A stretch of 64,000 nucleotides of DNA from Desulfuromusa sp. (GTDB taxonomy: Bacteria > Desulfobacterota > Desulfuromonadia > Desulfuromonadales > Geopsychrobacteraceae): the NCBI GenBank assembly GCA_016744595.1, contig JADGEB010000001.1, positions 62,001-126,000 of the forward strand. The letters are read 5' to 3'. The translations under genes and the position numbers were made by a program. Below the pieces are notes generated by a model. It saw only the letters and a program-made list of their open reading frames with translations, ran no database searches and was not told where the DNA came from. The stretch's first letter is position 1, and each line of letters starts with the position of its first letter. Shown here in pieces: positions 18,132 to 27,909 of the stretch.

Positions 18132-18257
18132 GATTGGATGTTCTTGTTTCTGCCGAATCCTATGAAAAGTGAGAGATGAAATGATTAAAAAATAACCAAA
18201 CCGTCTATTTTTGTTGCATTAAAATTGGTTTCACGACCACTTCGGGCAAATAATTAA

Positions 18258-18273
18258 AGGCATACTATTTGCT
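18258..18273 (+). promoter_or_regulatory. Sigma-54 promoter for nifV
   Basis: AGGCATACTATTTGCT keeps GGCA at -24 and TTTGCT at -12 with correct spacing; the first T and the -24 C are changed. Predicted start is about 18284, 77 bp before nifV. It is divergent from the nifE promoter, with a shared 126-bp region for activator binding. Confidence 0.75.
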
Positions 18274-18301
18274 GAAGTCTATGGCTACTGATTCTTGGTA
18301 T

Positions 18302-18343
18302 GGCAATGGTGCCCCGGTATAATTTCAATATTCCGGGGCTTTT
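18302..18343 (+). terminator. Leader terminator with possible ANTAR hexaloop upstream of nifV
   Basis: GCCCCGG (18311) and CCGGGGC (18333) form a 7-bp stem, extended inward by ATA/TAT across a T-T mismatch, and are followed by TTTTC. It lies between the nifV promoter and its ATG. Immediately before it, GGC-AATGGT-GCC makes a hexaloop with A1 and G4 whose 3' arm is the start of the terminator stem. That stem is only 3 bp and no convincing first hairpin was found, so the antiterminator part is tentative. Confidence 0.65.
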
Positions 18344-18360
18344 CTATGTATGGAGTCCAG

Positions 18361-19488
18361 ATGAAGCAGTCAACGCAGCCGCAGGTGATCATATCAGACA
18401 CAACTTTACGTGATGGAGAGCAAACTGCAGGAGTGGTTTTCGGTCTGGATGAAAAGAAAACCATTGCAAAAATGCTTGATGGTATTGGTGTCGGAGAATT
18501 AGAGTGCGGTATTCCTGCGATGGGTAAGGTTGAGCAGGGCTCAATTAAGGCATTGGTTGATCTGGGCTTAAATGCTCGCTTACTGTCTTGGAACCGGGCT
18601 TTGATTGCAGATATCCAAGCTTCGTTGGATTGTGGACTAACCGCTGTTGATATTTCTCTTTCTGTTTCAGATATCCATATTAAGCATAAGCTACGCAAAA
18701 GTCGGGATTGGGTCAAAGAGCAGTTAAAGGTTGCCCTTGGATTTGCCAAACAAAATGGTCTTTACGTTTCTGTTGGTGGTGAAGATTCAAGCCGAGCCGA
18801 TCTTGAATTTTTATGTGAATTATTGCAGCTTGCTGAATCGGAAGGGGCGGAGCGTTTTCGTTTTTGTGACACCCTTGGTATCCTCGATCCATTTACTACT
18901 TTTGATAAAGTGAGTTTTTTGGCTCGACACACTTCTCTCGACTTGGAGGTTCATACCCATAATGATCTGGGAATGGCAACGGCCAATGCCATTGCCGGTC
19001 ATAAGGCGGGGGCACGATTTATCAGTACCACCGTCAATGGTCTTGGTGAACGTGCAGGGAATGCCGCGCTGGAAGAGGTTGTTATGGCGTTAAAATATAC
19101 CAGCAATATCGATGCAAAGATTAAGACAAATTGCCTGTTTGATTTGTCCCGATATGTTGGACGAGCAAGTAATCGACCCGTCCCACATTGGAAAGCAATT
19201 GTCGGAGAAAAAGTTTTTTCCCATGAATCGGGGCTTCACATGGATGGGGTGTTGAAAAACCCCGTTAACTATGAAGGCTTTAGTCCATCTGAAGTTGGTT
19301 TGCAAAGGCATTTTGTTCTTGGTAAACACTCAGGTCGACATGGTTTAGAACAAAAGCTGCTTCAATTAGATCTTGACCCTTGTGATCTGGATGTTGACCT
19401 GATTCTTACTCAGGTTCGAGATTTCTCAATTCAGAAAAAAAGTTCACTCAACGATCATGATCTATTTGCTATCGCATCAAAAGGGTAA
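18361..19488 (+). CDS. nifV: Homocitrate synthase NifV
   Basis: 375-residue enzyme condensing acetyl-CoA and 2-oxoglutarate to homocitrate, the organic ligand of FeMo-cofactor. The start at 18361 is chosen after tggag. Motifs include SDTTLRDGEQTAGVVF near residue 10 (metal and 2-oxoacid site), HTHNDLGMATANAIAG near 199 (metal His pair), and TVNGLGERAGNAALEEV near 222. HSGRHGL near 322 is also present. Isopropylmalate synthase is the nearest alternative, but the length and the nif context favour NifV. Confidence 0.95.
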   Translation: MKQSTQPQVIISDTTLRDGEQTAGVVFGLDEKKTIAKMLDGIGVGELECGIPAMGKVEQGSIKALVDLGLNARLLSWNRALIADIQASLDCGLTAVDISLSVSDIHIKHKLRKSRDWVKEQLKVALGFAKQNGLYVSVGGEDSSRADLEFLCELLQLAESEGAERFRFCDTLGILDPFTTFDKVSFLARHTSLDLEVHTHNDLGMATANAIAGHKAGARFISTTVNGLGERAGNAALEEVVMALKYTSNIDAKIKTNCLFDLSRYVGRASNRPVPHWKAIVGEKVFSHESGLHMDGVLKNPVNYEGFSPSEVGLQRHFVLGKHSGRHGLEQKLLQLDLDPCDLDVDLILTQVRDFSIQKKSSLNDHDLFAIASKG

Positions 19489-19585
19489 AGCTCTACTGTC
19501 TTGGTAACGGACAAACTCTCGCAGTAATCACGTTATGGCTCATTGATTTTATCACATCGTTTCAATCCTTAAATGCAAAAATCTG

Positions 19586-19606
19586 ACCGGCGCTACCGGT
19601 GTTTTT
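19586..19606 (+). terminator. Putative terminator after nifV
   Basis: ACCGG-CGCTA-CCGGT forms a short GC-rich hairpin followed by GTTTTTA. It lies 98 bp downstream of the nifV stop and before the next operon. Confidence 0.55.
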
Positions 19607-19678
19607 ATAAAAAAACAGCCATTATTTTGCATTTCCATCGAGAACCACGGATAATCAAAGTTATCATTCAATTTAACC

Positions 19679-20443
19679 ATGGATATTATGATGACAATTC
19701 CATCTTTGATAAAAGCGCTCCTTTTGACAGCCCTCCTTTTGATTGGATCGACTATCGCAGCGTCTGCCATAGATTTGCGTGAACTGATTCGGACCGTTGA
19801 ACGGCAATACACCGGGCAGTCATCGATTTCTGAAGTGGAAATGACGGTTGTTACTGGTCACTGGGAACGGCACTTGAAAATGGAATCATGGTCACTTGGG
19901 CGTGAGCGATTTTTGGTGCGAATTCTCGCCCCAATTAAGGAAAAAGGGGTGGCAACACTCAAGGTGGAAAATGAAGTCTGGAATTATTTACCTAAGGTTG
20001 ACCGGGTGATCCGCATCCCTCCATCGATGATGGGGGGTGCCTGGATGGGGAGTCATATCACCAATGATGATCTGGTTAAGGCGAATCATATCGATCAGGA
20101 TTACGATTTCACCCTGCTGGAAGAAACCAGTGAAAGTTGGCGGATTGAAGGTCTACCAAAACCGGATGCTCCAGTCATCTGGGGGAAGATTATTTACCAG
20201 ATTCGCAAACAGCAACTGGTTCCGTCACAGGTTGATTACTTTGATGAGGAAAATATTCTGGTGCGACGGATTTTGTTTGATGATGTGCAGGTGGTGAGTG
20301 GGCGAACCATCCCGCTGAAAATGACAGTATTGCCGCAGGAAAAACCAAAAGAAAAAACGGTTATGCATTATCGTAAATTGCAGTTCGATGTTGATTTAAG
20401 GGAAGATTTCTTTTCTCTCGGAAATTTAAAAGGGCGACGTTAA
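19679..20443 (+). CDS. LolA-like outer membrane lipoprotein-sorting protein
   Basis: 254-residue exported protein. A signal peptide (residues about 1-30, LLLTALLLIGSTIAASA) precedes a LolA/LppX-type half-barrel domain with the features TGQSSISEVEMTVV, LVRILAPIKEKGVATLKVENEVWNYLPKVDRVIRIPPSMM and GSHITNDDLVKANHIDQDY. This belongs to the uncharacterised family often annotated as outer membrane lipoprotein-sorting protein, not to LolA itself. Its stop overlaps the next ATG by 1 bp. It heads a five-gene ABC-export operon. The ribosome site is weak, so a start a few codons downstream is possible. Confidence 0.82.
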   Translation: MDIMMTIPSLIKALLLTALLLIGSTIAASAIDLRELIRTVERQYTGQSSISEVEMTVVTGHWERHLKMESWSLGRERFLVRILAPIKEKGVATLKVENEVWNYLPKVDRVIRIPPSMMGGAWMGSHITNDDLVKANHIDQDYDFTLLEETSESWRIEGLPKPDAPVIWGKIIYQIRKQQLVPSQVDYFDEENILVRRILFDDVQVVSGRTIPLKMTVLPQEKPKEKTVMHYRKLQFDVDLREDFFSLGNLKGRR

Positions 20444-21663
20444 TGCTTTATCAACTGGCGCTACGTAATATCTGGCGTAATCGAAGGCGCACGCTTCTGA
20501 CTCTGTCTGCGATGATTATTTCTTCCGCCCTGCTGATTTTGGCGTTAGGGATTTTTTCTGGGATGTTACACGATATGCTCGCATCAGCAACTGAGCAGTA
20601 CTACGGTCATATGGTTATCAGTGCCAACGGATACCAGGATGACCGAGACATGTTTCGCCATTTTTCTGCTGAAAAATCGACTGGAACGGTTCTGGAACAG
20701 GATGAAATCCTCGGTTATTCACAGCGTCTGCGTAGTTTCGGGTTGCTATCTCATCAACAGAACAGTTCTCCGAGCGAAATTCTGGGAGTTTTGCCGCTTC
20801 AGGAACGAACCGTGACCAGTTTGCAGAATTCCTTGATTGACGGAAATTACCTGACAGATGAAGATCCGAACGGTGCTGTTTTAGGTTCTGGGCTCGCACG
20901 ACGTCTGAATGTTGTTCCGGGAGATCAACTGGTTTTTGTTACACAGGCGGCGGATGGGTCAATCGGTAACGATCTGCTGTTAGTGCGGGGAGTCTTTTCT
21001 ACTGGTGATATTGGTCATGACAATGCGTTGGTTCTGGTGCCGTTGGCTTGGTTACAACAGGTTCTGGTTTTGCCAGGGCAGGTTCATGAAATTGCGGTAC
21101 GAACCGACCAGCCATTGAATGCTGCTGAGGTGGCACAACAATATCGGGCACATCTTCCTGAAACTCTGGAAATTTTTGACTGGGGTGCGATGTTGCCAGA
21201 AATGCGCGAGGTCGTTGCCAGTTACGATGTCTCACGGATGATTATTGTTAGCATTCTATATATCGCAACGGGATTGGGAATTCTCAATACGTTTTTTATG
21301 GCAGTTATGGAGCGTACCCGAGAACTCGGGGTGCTGATGGCTCTTGGGATGCGGCCGGGACAAATTCGCGCCATGATCCTGTTAGAAACTACGATTATGG
21401 GGAGCCTGGGATTGCTTTGCGGGGCGGTTGCCGGAATCGCCTTGAGTTTGTACATGGCGCTGGTTGGTGTAGATCTTTCCGGCACCCTGACGCCGATTAC
21501 CTATGCGGGTGGAACCATTCTGCCTCGTTTGCATGCGGTGATCGAACCGGGAAATATTTTGATTCCTTCTGTTTGTTTGTTGTTCGTCAGTTTGTTGGCT
21601 GGATTTCTACCAGCAAATCGTGCGGCAAGAATGCAACCGGTAGTTGCAATTCGGGAGGAATAA
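20443..21663 (+). CDS. ABC transporter permease (FtsX/LolC-MacB family), first
   Basis: 406-residue permease. One N-terminal membrane segment follows the family motif LALRNIWRNRRRTLLTLSAM. A large periplasmic domain (about residues 45-255) precedes three C-terminal membrane segments with the FtsX pattern ATGLGILNTFFMAVMERTRELGVLMALGM. It is paired with a second homologous permease downstream, as in LolC/LolE-type heterodimers. It probably moves a lipid or lipoprotein with the help of the neighbouring LolA-like and ATPase proteins. Confidence 0.9.
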   Translation: MLYQLALRNIWRNRRRTLLTLSAMIISSALLILALGIFSGMLHDMLASATEQYYGHMVISANGYQDDRDMFRHFSAEKSTGTVLEQDEILGYSQRLRSFGLLSHQQNSSPSEILGVLPLQERTVTSLQNSLIDGNYLTDEDPNGAVLGSGLARRLNVVPGDQLVFVTQAADGSIGNDLLLVRGVFSTGDIGHDNALVLVPLAWLQQVLVLPGQVHEIAVRTDQPLNAAEVAQQYRAHLPETLEIFDWGAMLPEMREVVASYDVSRMIIVSILYIATGLGILNTFFMAVMERTRELGVLMALGMRPGQIRAMILLETTIMGSLGLLCGAVAGIALSLYMALVGVDLSGTLTPITYAGGTILPRLHAVIEPGNILIPSVCLLFVSLLAGFLPANRAARMQPVVAIREE

Positions 21664-21664
21664 C

Positions 21665-22897
21665 GTGGATCTGCTTAACCTTGCCTGGAAAAACCTCTGG
21701 CGTAGTCGAAGACGCACCCTGATAACCTTGGCGGCGCTCAGTTTTAGTCTGATGTTGATACAGGCATTTCATAATCTCTCTTACGGGGTCTACTCGGCCA
21801 TGATCGATAGCGGTGTGCGTGCAGGAAGTGGGCACTTAGTGGTTTATCGGCACGATTATTTAAAAAATCGCGATGAGAAACTCTCATTCAATTCTCATGA
21901 TCTGGTAGAGCAAATTGCTCAGATTGATGGTGTTGAGGCCGTTTTACCACGCCTCTATCTGCCGGGTCTTGCCCAGTCAAGCCGGGAAAGTCGTGGTGTA
22001 TTATTGACCGGGGTAGTTCCTGCGGCAGAACGGAAGATCAATCCGTTTTTGCGTGGTTTGCCGGATGACCAATGGTTGACCTCTCTGAATGGGCGGGAAG
22101 CGATTCTTGGCAGTCGACTGCTGAAAGAGCTCCAGTTGAAGAAAGGTCATAAATTTGTTGTCACCATGCAGCATAGTTCCGGAGAACTGGTCAGTGAAAT
22201 GTTCCGGGTTCATGGGGTGATCAAAACCGGGATAAAAAGTGTTGATAAATCACTGTTGCTGGTTGGACGTAACCGAGCTGCAGCATTGGTTGGGCATTTG
22301 GATAATGTCCATGAGCTGGCGATTGTTCTGGAGGATCAAAAAAATGACCGTCTGGTATTTCCACAATTACAGGAACTGTTGCAACTTCGCAGTGATCTGG
22401 AAGGATTAACTTGGGAACAGGCGATGCCGAACCTTTATAATGCGATCCGACTTGATTATGCCAGCCAGAAATTTATCTTTGTGATCATGTTACTGATTGT
22501 CACGATTGGAGTGGTTAATACCCTGTTGATGTCGGTTATGGAACGTTTTCGTGAATTCGGGATCATCCTGGCAGTCGGAGCCAGCACCGCAAGATTGCGA
22601 ATACTGGTGTTTGTTGAAGCCTTGCTGTTGGGATTAGTATCAATGGTGATCGGGAATTGTCTCGGGTCACTGGCAACCTGGTACCTGCAGACAGTTGGTA
22701 TTGATATGCGCAACTTTATCAGTGAAACTTTGGAATTTGGAGGAGTGGTATTTGATCCAATTCTGCGGGCAGGTTGGGATGTCCCCTGGATGGCAAAGAT
22801 TTCCGTTTATCTGTTGTTATTATCTTTGCTGGCAGCAGTTTATCCATCCATCAAGGCAGGGCGGATCAGTCCGGCTGCTGCGATACGGCATCAATAG
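21665..22897 (+). CDS. ABC transporter permease (FtsX/LolE-MacB family), second
   Basis: 410-residue paralogue of the preceding permease. The GTG start at 21665 is chosen because ggagg lies 6 bp upstream and the protein then begins with LLNLAWKNLWRSRRRTLITL, matching its neighbour. A periplasmic domain and three C-terminal membrane segments (with GVVNTLLMSVMERFREFGIILAVGA) follow. It starts 1 bp after the previous stop. The two proteins are related but distinct, suggesting a heterodimeric transporter. Confidence 0.9.
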   Translation: MDLLNLAWKNLWRSRRRTLITLAALSFSLMLIQAFHNLSYGVYSAMIDSGVRAGSGHLVVYRHDYLKNRDEKLSFNSHDLVEQIAQIDGVEAVLPRLYLPGLAQSSRESRGVLLTGVVPAAERKINPFLRGLPDDQWLTSLNGREAILGSRLLKELQLKKGHKFVVTMQHSSGELVSEMFRVHGVIKTGIKSVDKSLLLVGRNRAAALVGHLDNVHELAIVLEDQKNDRLVFPQLQELLQLRSDLEGLTWEQAMPNLYNAIRLDYASQKFIFVIMLLIVTIGVVNTLLMSVMERFREFGIILAVGASTARLRILVFVEALLLGLVSMVIGNCLGSLATWYLQTVGIDMRNFISETLEFGGVVFDPILRAGWDVPWMAKISVYLLLLSLLAAVYPSIKAGRISPAAAIRHQ

Positions 22898-22911
22898 GAG
22901 TCTGAAGTAGT

Positions 22912-23589
22912 ATGGCGTTGATAGAATTGAAATCGGTCACAAAAATATATCCGCTGGGCAGCCAGGAAGTGGTTGCAGTTGATGACTTTTCTTTGACAAT
23001 TGAGGCCGGAGAATTCTGTGTTCTTGCCGGGCCTTCCGGGAGTGGTAAGACGACGTTGCTCAATTTAATCGGCTGCCTGGATCTGCCAACCCGTGGAGAG
23101 ATCTGGATGGATGGTCGGGAGGTCAGTTGTGCCGATCAAAAAGCTCTTTCCGAATTACGCTTGCGAAAAATTGGATTTATATTTCAGGCTTACAATCTGA
23201 TTCCTGTACTGACGGCTGCCGAAAATGCAGAATTTACTCTGATGTTACAGCAAGTCGGAAAAAAACAGCGCCGTGATCGGGTGTTGCAGCTTTTTTCTGA
23301 ATTAGGGTTGGATGGGCTGGAAAACCGGAAACCTTCTGACCTTTCAGGAGGCCAACAACAGCGGGTTGCTATTGCCCGAGCCATGGCTTCTGAGCCAGCA
23401 GTGATTCTGGCTGATGAACCAACCGCCAGTCTTGATTCTCACGCCAGTGAAGAACTTTTGACACTAATGCAGCGGTTGAACGAAGAGCAGGGTGCAACAT
23501 TTGTTTTCAGTTCCCATGATCCGTTGGTGATCTCCCACGCCAAACGGGTGGTGCGTTTACAGGATGGCCATCTGGAGTTGGATCAGTGA
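22912..23589 (+). CDS. ABC transporter ATP-binding protein (LolD/MacB type)
   Basis: 225-residue ATPase with Walker [10 protein letters not shown] near residue 38, Q-loop [17 protein letters not shown], signature [16 protein letters not shown] near 141, and Walker [14 protein letters not shown] near 161. The short length and sequence match the LolD/MacB class that powers the two upstream permeases. Its stop overlaps the next start (GTGA). Confidence 0.94.
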   Translation: MALIELKSVTKIYPLGSQEVVAVDDFSLTIEAGEFCVLAGPSGSGKTTLLNLIGCLDLPTRGEIWMDGREVSCADQKALSELRLRKIGFIFQAYNLIPVLTAAENAEFTLMLQQVGKKQRRDRVLQLFSELGLDGLENRKPSDLSGGQQQRVAIARAMASEPAVILADEPTASLDSHASEELLTLMQRLNEEQGATFVFSSHDPLVISHAKRVVRLQDGHLELDQ

Positions 23590-24794
23590 ACCGGGTCTGC
23601 TCACTTTTAATTCTCATTGGAATCATTTTTACTCCGAACCCCTCGCAGGCAAAGACTCCTGAAAATGTGTCCATTCACGGCTCGCTGAAATCCTCCAATC
23701 TTTATGTTGAAAATTTTCCTAATCCAGATCAGGATGGAGTGTTGTCTTCTGATCGTATTCGCATTGATCTGACCGGACAGCTGATGAATCGTTTTGATCT
23801 CGAATTTTCTCTGGATCAACAACTTCTCTGGAGCAGCCGCAGTGGTGTCGTTACGTTGGCTGAGGATTCGGTGAATCGTCGTTTTGATTTGCAGAAAAAC
23901 TGGAATGAGGGTGATCGGTTCAGTGGTCAGTTGCAGATTGATCGTTTCAATATTCATGGAGAGTCTGGTAGCTTCAATTGGACATTCGGTCGTCAGGCTA
24001 TCGGGTTCGGTCGCATCAGCCTGTTTTCACCACTCGATATCATTGCTCCATTTCCTCCTGATGCGATTGATGTCGATGTTCGCCCCGGAGTTGATGCTAT
24101 CAGAACAACTCGCTATTTCGGGATGGCGGGGCAGCTTGGTGGAATTGTTGTTTTTGGGGCTGAAAAAAAGGACAATAGCTATTTGTTGACTTTGGGGGAG
24201 AATTTCAACAGTGTTGATTTTCTCGCTATTGGGGGACGCTTGCGTGGTCGGTCAATGTTTGGTTTCGGCCTGGCGGGAGAGCTCGGAAAGGTTGGTCTCA
24301 AGGCAGAAATTAGCTGGTATCAGGGGATAGATACAAATCAACCACACGGGGATTTCTCTGCTGATTTTGGAATTGCCGCAGTGGAGGGCTGGTACCGTTT
24401 TGATAATGGCATGGTGTTGCTTGGGGAATATCTGTTCAATGGTATCGGTAGCGACAATCCAAATGAATATCCTCTGGTTGTCAGCTCAGCACCAATAAAA
24501 GAAGGGCTCAGTTTTCTCCTTGCACGCCACTACCTGTTATTGGGACCCTCGTATCAATTTCACCCGTTGGTCACAGCAAATGGGCTGTTGATTTACAATA
24601 TTGAGGATCACTCCAGTTTCATTCGGCCACAATTGGTCATATCTTTGTCTGACAATCTGCAGCTTGACCTATTTTGGGCCATGACTCTAGGCAAGAAATC
24701 ACAACCTCATCCGCTAACACAGTTGCCAGTTATTCGCAGTGAATTTGGTTCGGCAGGGGATAGTGGCGGGCTGTTGTTGCGTTGGTATTTCTGA
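23586..24794 (+). CDS. Outer-membrane beta-barrel-like protein of the LolA/ABC operon
   Basis: 402-residue exported protein of unknown function with a GTG start overlapping the ATPase stop. A signal peptide (residues 1-22, ending PSQA) is followed by alternating amphipathic strands rich in Gly, Phe, Tyr and Asp. The final residues are LLLRWYF, ending in an aromatic residue as outer-membrane barrels do. The segment FNWTFGRQAIGFGRISLFSPLDII resembles porin-like alginate/phosphate-type barrels. It is probably the outer-membrane component or client of the ABC/LolA-like system. No named family is recognised. Confidence 0.75.
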   Translation: MNRVCSLLILIGIIFTPNPSQAKTPENVSIHGSLKSSNLYVENFPNPDQDGVLSSDRIRIDLTGQLMNRFDLEFSLDQQLLWSSRSGVVTLAEDSVNRRFDLQKNWNEGDRFSGQLQIDRFNIHGESGSFNWTFGRQAIGFGRISLFSPLDIIAPFPPDAIDVDVRPGVDAIRTTRYFGMAGQLGGIVVFGAEKKDNSYLLTLGENFNSVDFLAIGGRLRGRSMFGFGLAGELGKVGLKAEISWYQGIDTNQPHGDFSADFGIAAVEGWYRFDNGMVLLGEYLFNGIGSDNPNEYPLVVSSAPIKEGLSFLLARHYLLLGPSYQFHPLVTANGLLIYNIEDHSSFIRPQLVISLSDNLQLDLFWAMTLGKKSQPHPLTQLPVIRSEFGSAGDSGGLLLRWYF

Positions 24795-24865
24795 AAGCTT
24801 CAACCATGTTGACCCGTTTTTATCTCATGGATGATGAAAACTAAGCCCTCTCATAGTTTTACTGG

Positions 24866-27400
24866 TCAGACTATGTTTTTTTCAATAACGTCCTGAATTT
24901 TTTTGATTGTAAATGGTTTTACCAGAAAATCTTTAAAACCATAGTCAGAATAGTGTGCCAGAACAGGATCATCAGCATAGCCACTTGAAACAATGACCTT
25001 CGCTTGGGAATCAATTTGTAAAAGTTTCTGTATTGCTTCTTTTCCACCAACTCCACCGGGGACGGTCAAATCAAAAATGGCAATATCAAATTTGGTTTGC
25101 TCATGTAATGCTTGCTGATACAGCCTGATGGCTTCATCGCCATTTGTGGCTGTTTCCACTGTGCAACCAAACCCCTTCAGAATATCACTGATCAACGTGC
25201 GGATAATTTCTTCATCATCCATCACCAGAACCCGGAGAGAAAGTTGTGGATTCTGATCTTCAAGTTCCAGCTCGGGTTCTTCATGAACTAATACATTTTT
25301 ATTAGCAGGTAGGTCGATAGTGAGAGTGGTTCCTTTGCCAACTTCAGATTGAGCCTCAATATGTCCATGATGTTTAGTGACGATTGAATAAACAGTGGCT
25401 AAACCTAAACCGCATCCTGCTGGTTTTGTACTGAAGTAGAGGTCGAATATTTTTTTAAGATGATCTTGTTCTATGCCACAGCCTTCATCGCGAACGGTAA
25501 TGTTGATATATTTTCCAGGGTTTAGTTGAGTAACAGCAGTTTTTTGTATTTCATGATTCTGTAATGAAATATAGAGATGACCACCTTCAGGCATGGACTG
25601 CAGGGCGTTGACAGCCAGGTTTGAAAAAAGTTGCTGAATCTGGCTTTTGTCGACTTTGGCAGTCCAAAGATCACTTGCCTGATTAAAGACCAGCTTGACA
25701 TTGCTTCCAGTAAGATCGAAGTTTACAACCTCCTGAATGATTTCAGCAAGGTTGACAAAATCTGTTATTGGTTCTCCCCCTTTGGCAAATGTCAGGAGTT
25801 TATTGGTCAGATTAGTTGCTCTTTCTAAACTTTTCTCAGCCCGGGTGAGTGACTTGAAAGCAGGATGCTCTCTATCAAGTTTTCGATTCGCCAAGGCGAT
25901 ATTCCCATAGATCCCAGCCAGAACGTTGTTAAAGTCATGAGCAATTCCACCAGCGAGAGTCCCGATGCTTTCAAGCCTGTCAATTTTCCGTAGCTGATCT
26001 TCAGCTCTCTTTCTGAGAGTGACATCATTCAAAGCCTCCATCATGCTGGTGGTTCCGTCTGGATTAGTCACAGGTGTAGAGGTAATCTCAAAAGCTCGTC
26101 CATCGGACAGTGGTGCTTGGAAAAAAGCTGTTTTGCGAAATATTATGACATCTTTTAATTGGCAGTATGAACACGGTGAATTAAGGCCAAAAATCCATTG
26201 ATGACAAAGCTTACCATTTGGCTCGCCAAACCATTTTTTTAAGGTATCGTTACACTCACGAATGCAAAAATCTTCATCAATGAGAAGCAACCCTATTCCC
26301 ATGTTGTCAATTGCCTTAACATATCTACCTATCTGGTTTTTGTTTTGAATGAGTTTGTTCTTCTGGGTCAGAAGAACCTGATCTGTTTTTCTCAGGGAGA
26401 TAAATAAATAAGCGAAAAGGAGACCCAGAGCCGCCAGTGTTCCCCCGGAAATCTTTGTAATGAGGCTGTCGAAGGACGCTCTTTGTTGGGAGATATTGTT
26501 GATGAGAACAAGTTTTCCGACACTTTTGCCGGATACATCCTGAAGCGGATGTGCCACCGCCTGCCAGGTACTGTTATTAATATCCGTCTCAACAGGTGAA
26601 AGGGAGGAGAAACTTTGTTCCATGATGAATTTATCATAGAGACCAGTTTCAGTTAATGGAGAGTGGTAAATAATGACATAATTTTTGTACTGATCCCACT
26701 CAGCTTTTCTTCCAAGCATGGCCATGCCCTGTTCCCATGCGACTTGGTTGAGAAACTCCTTACGAATGCCAACAATACACTCTGTATCATATTTGCTGTG
26801 AATTGTAGCTAAGGCATCTTCTATCTCTTTGCCTAGTTCAACGTAGCCGATCAGCTTGCCATTTTCTTGAATAGGCATAATGGTTCTGAGTGTGAAGGTT
26901 CCCAACGGGCCAAGTTCAATTCCCGAAGCAACCTGTCCGGTGCGTTCTGCTTCCAGGGCGGTGAAGCGGTTGATGAGATCCCCGTATCTTCCTGGCTCGT
27001 GAAATCTGAGCAGGTTAATTCTGTCGCTACGGTGAATGTAGAAGTGGGTGATTTTGTGCTCACCTCTGAGCTGTGCAAACAGTTCTTTATAATTTGTATA
27101 AAGGAATGAGCTATCCTCGTTTCTAAGCCCGCGCCGAAGTTGCTCATCCCGGGTTAACATCTTGAGAAAGGCCGTTAACGAATTAGCTTGTTCATCCAAT
27201 AAGAAGGAGAGTTCATTAACTGAGTGGTCTAAAAGTTTTTGGCTGGAGTTGTTCAGTGAGCTTTTCTGTATAATGACCAGCGCAGTGTTGTAGCCGCTGA
27301 AAAGAATAAGTAAGATGATTGCTAAGGGGAGTAATAAGCGTTTTTGAACATAATTAAAATGTATTTCCTGTTTAGTTGGTTGCTGTGTGCCCAAACTCAT
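24866..27400 (-). CDS. Hybrid sensor histidine kinase with extracytoplasmic Cache sensor
   Basis: 844-residue membrane kinase. Membrane segments lie at about residues 20-44 and 318-340, enclosing a periplasmic double-Cache-like sensor (YKELFAQLRGEHKITHFYIHR... RTIMPIQENGKLIGYVELG). A PAS domain (about 365-470) contains CSYC in a Cys-bearing insertion. HisKA has GGIAHDFNNVLAGIYGN (phosphorylated His), the HATPase domain has GCGLGLATVYSIVTKHHGH, and a C-terminal receiver carries Asp in DIAIFDLTVPGGVGG. It is on the same strand as the kinase at 27910 but 509 bp from it. No DNA-binding partner is adjacent. Confidence 0.9.
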   Translation of the reverse strand: MSLGTQQPTKQEIHFNYVQKRLLLPLAIILLILFSGYNTALVIIQKSSLNNSSQKLLDHSVNELSFLLDEQANSLTAFLKMLTRDEQLRRGLRNEDSSFLYTNYKELFAQLRGEHKITHFYIHRSDRINLLRFHEPGRYGDLINRFTALEAERTGQVASGIELGPLGTFTLRTIMPIQENGKLIGYVELGKEIEDALATIHSKYDTECIVGIRKEFLNQVAWEQGMAMLGRKAEWDQYKNYVIIYHSPLTETGLYDKFIMEQSFSSLSPVETDINNSTWQAVAHPLQDVSGKSVGKLVLINNISQQRASFDSLITKISGGTLAALGLLFAYLFISLRKTDQVLLTQKNKLIQNKNQIGRYVKAIDNMGIGLLLIDEDFCIRECNDTLKKWFGEPNGKLCHQWIFGLNSPCSYCQLKDVIIFRKTAFFQAPLSDGRAFEITSTPVTNPDGTTSMMEALNDVTLRKRAEDQLRKIDRLESIGTLAGGIAHDFNNVLAGIYGNIALANRKLDREHPAFKSLTRAEKSLERATNLTNKLLTFAKGGEPITDFVNLAEIIQEVVNFDLTGSNVKLVFNQASDLWTAKVDKSQIQQLFSNLAVNALQSMPEGGHLYISLQNHEIQKTAVTQLNPGKYINITVRDEGCGIEQDHLKKIFDLYFSTKPAGCGLGLATVYSIVTKHHGHIEAQSEVGKGTTLTIDLPANKNVLVHEEPELELEDQNPQLSLRVLVMDDEEIIRTLISDILKGFGCTVETATNGDEAIRLYQQALHEQTKFDIAIFDLTVPGGVGGKEAIQKLLQIDSQAKVIVSSGYADDPVLAHYSDYGFKDFLVKPFTIKKIQDVIEKNIV

Positions 27401-27909
27401 TTAAAACCCTCATGATACCCCTCACAAAAATATTTATTTGTGTTGTTACCGATTTATTTACAAATTACGTATATTTTCGTGTATTCGTCCAGATTATTTT
27501 TCCTCGTAAGAAATCGGGATTTCATCAAAGCATAGCTAATAATTAGAGTCAAATAATTTAATGGTTTTAGGATGCAGCAACTCCAAGATTATACTGATTT
27601 TCTCACCATAAAAGTGAATTGAAAAATAAAAATCACATCAACTGAAACCTGAAAATATTATAGAATTACTCAACCAGAGGGAAAGGTGGAGAGGCTCTGG
27701 GTTTCAATAACAACATATCCGCTTTTAAGTAGAGAAACACTCTTCTGCAATTTATTTTTCCTGGAAGTAACGTAAATTTTTGCAGCAGAAAGGTGCGAAG
27801 TCTTGAGTACTTACGGACTTCTGAGATGGTAAAATAATTCAGCAGGGTTGTGGAAGGGGTGTGAAATGTAAGGTTGTAGCCTCCGTTTGATTCTTCAAGC
27901 GTCAAGAAA
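27401..27909. other. Intergenic stretch, no supported gene
   Basis: An AT-rich 509-bp gap between two minus-strand kinase genes. A 79-codon open frame at 27666-27905 (minus) has no recognisable domain and no clear ribosome site. No promoter, terminator or RNA gene stands out. Confidence 0.5.

Noticed and set aside
27666..27905. 79-codon minus-strand frame just after the REC-histidine kinase gene
   Set aside because: No recognisable domain, odd composition and no convincing ribosome site; noted only as intergenic.
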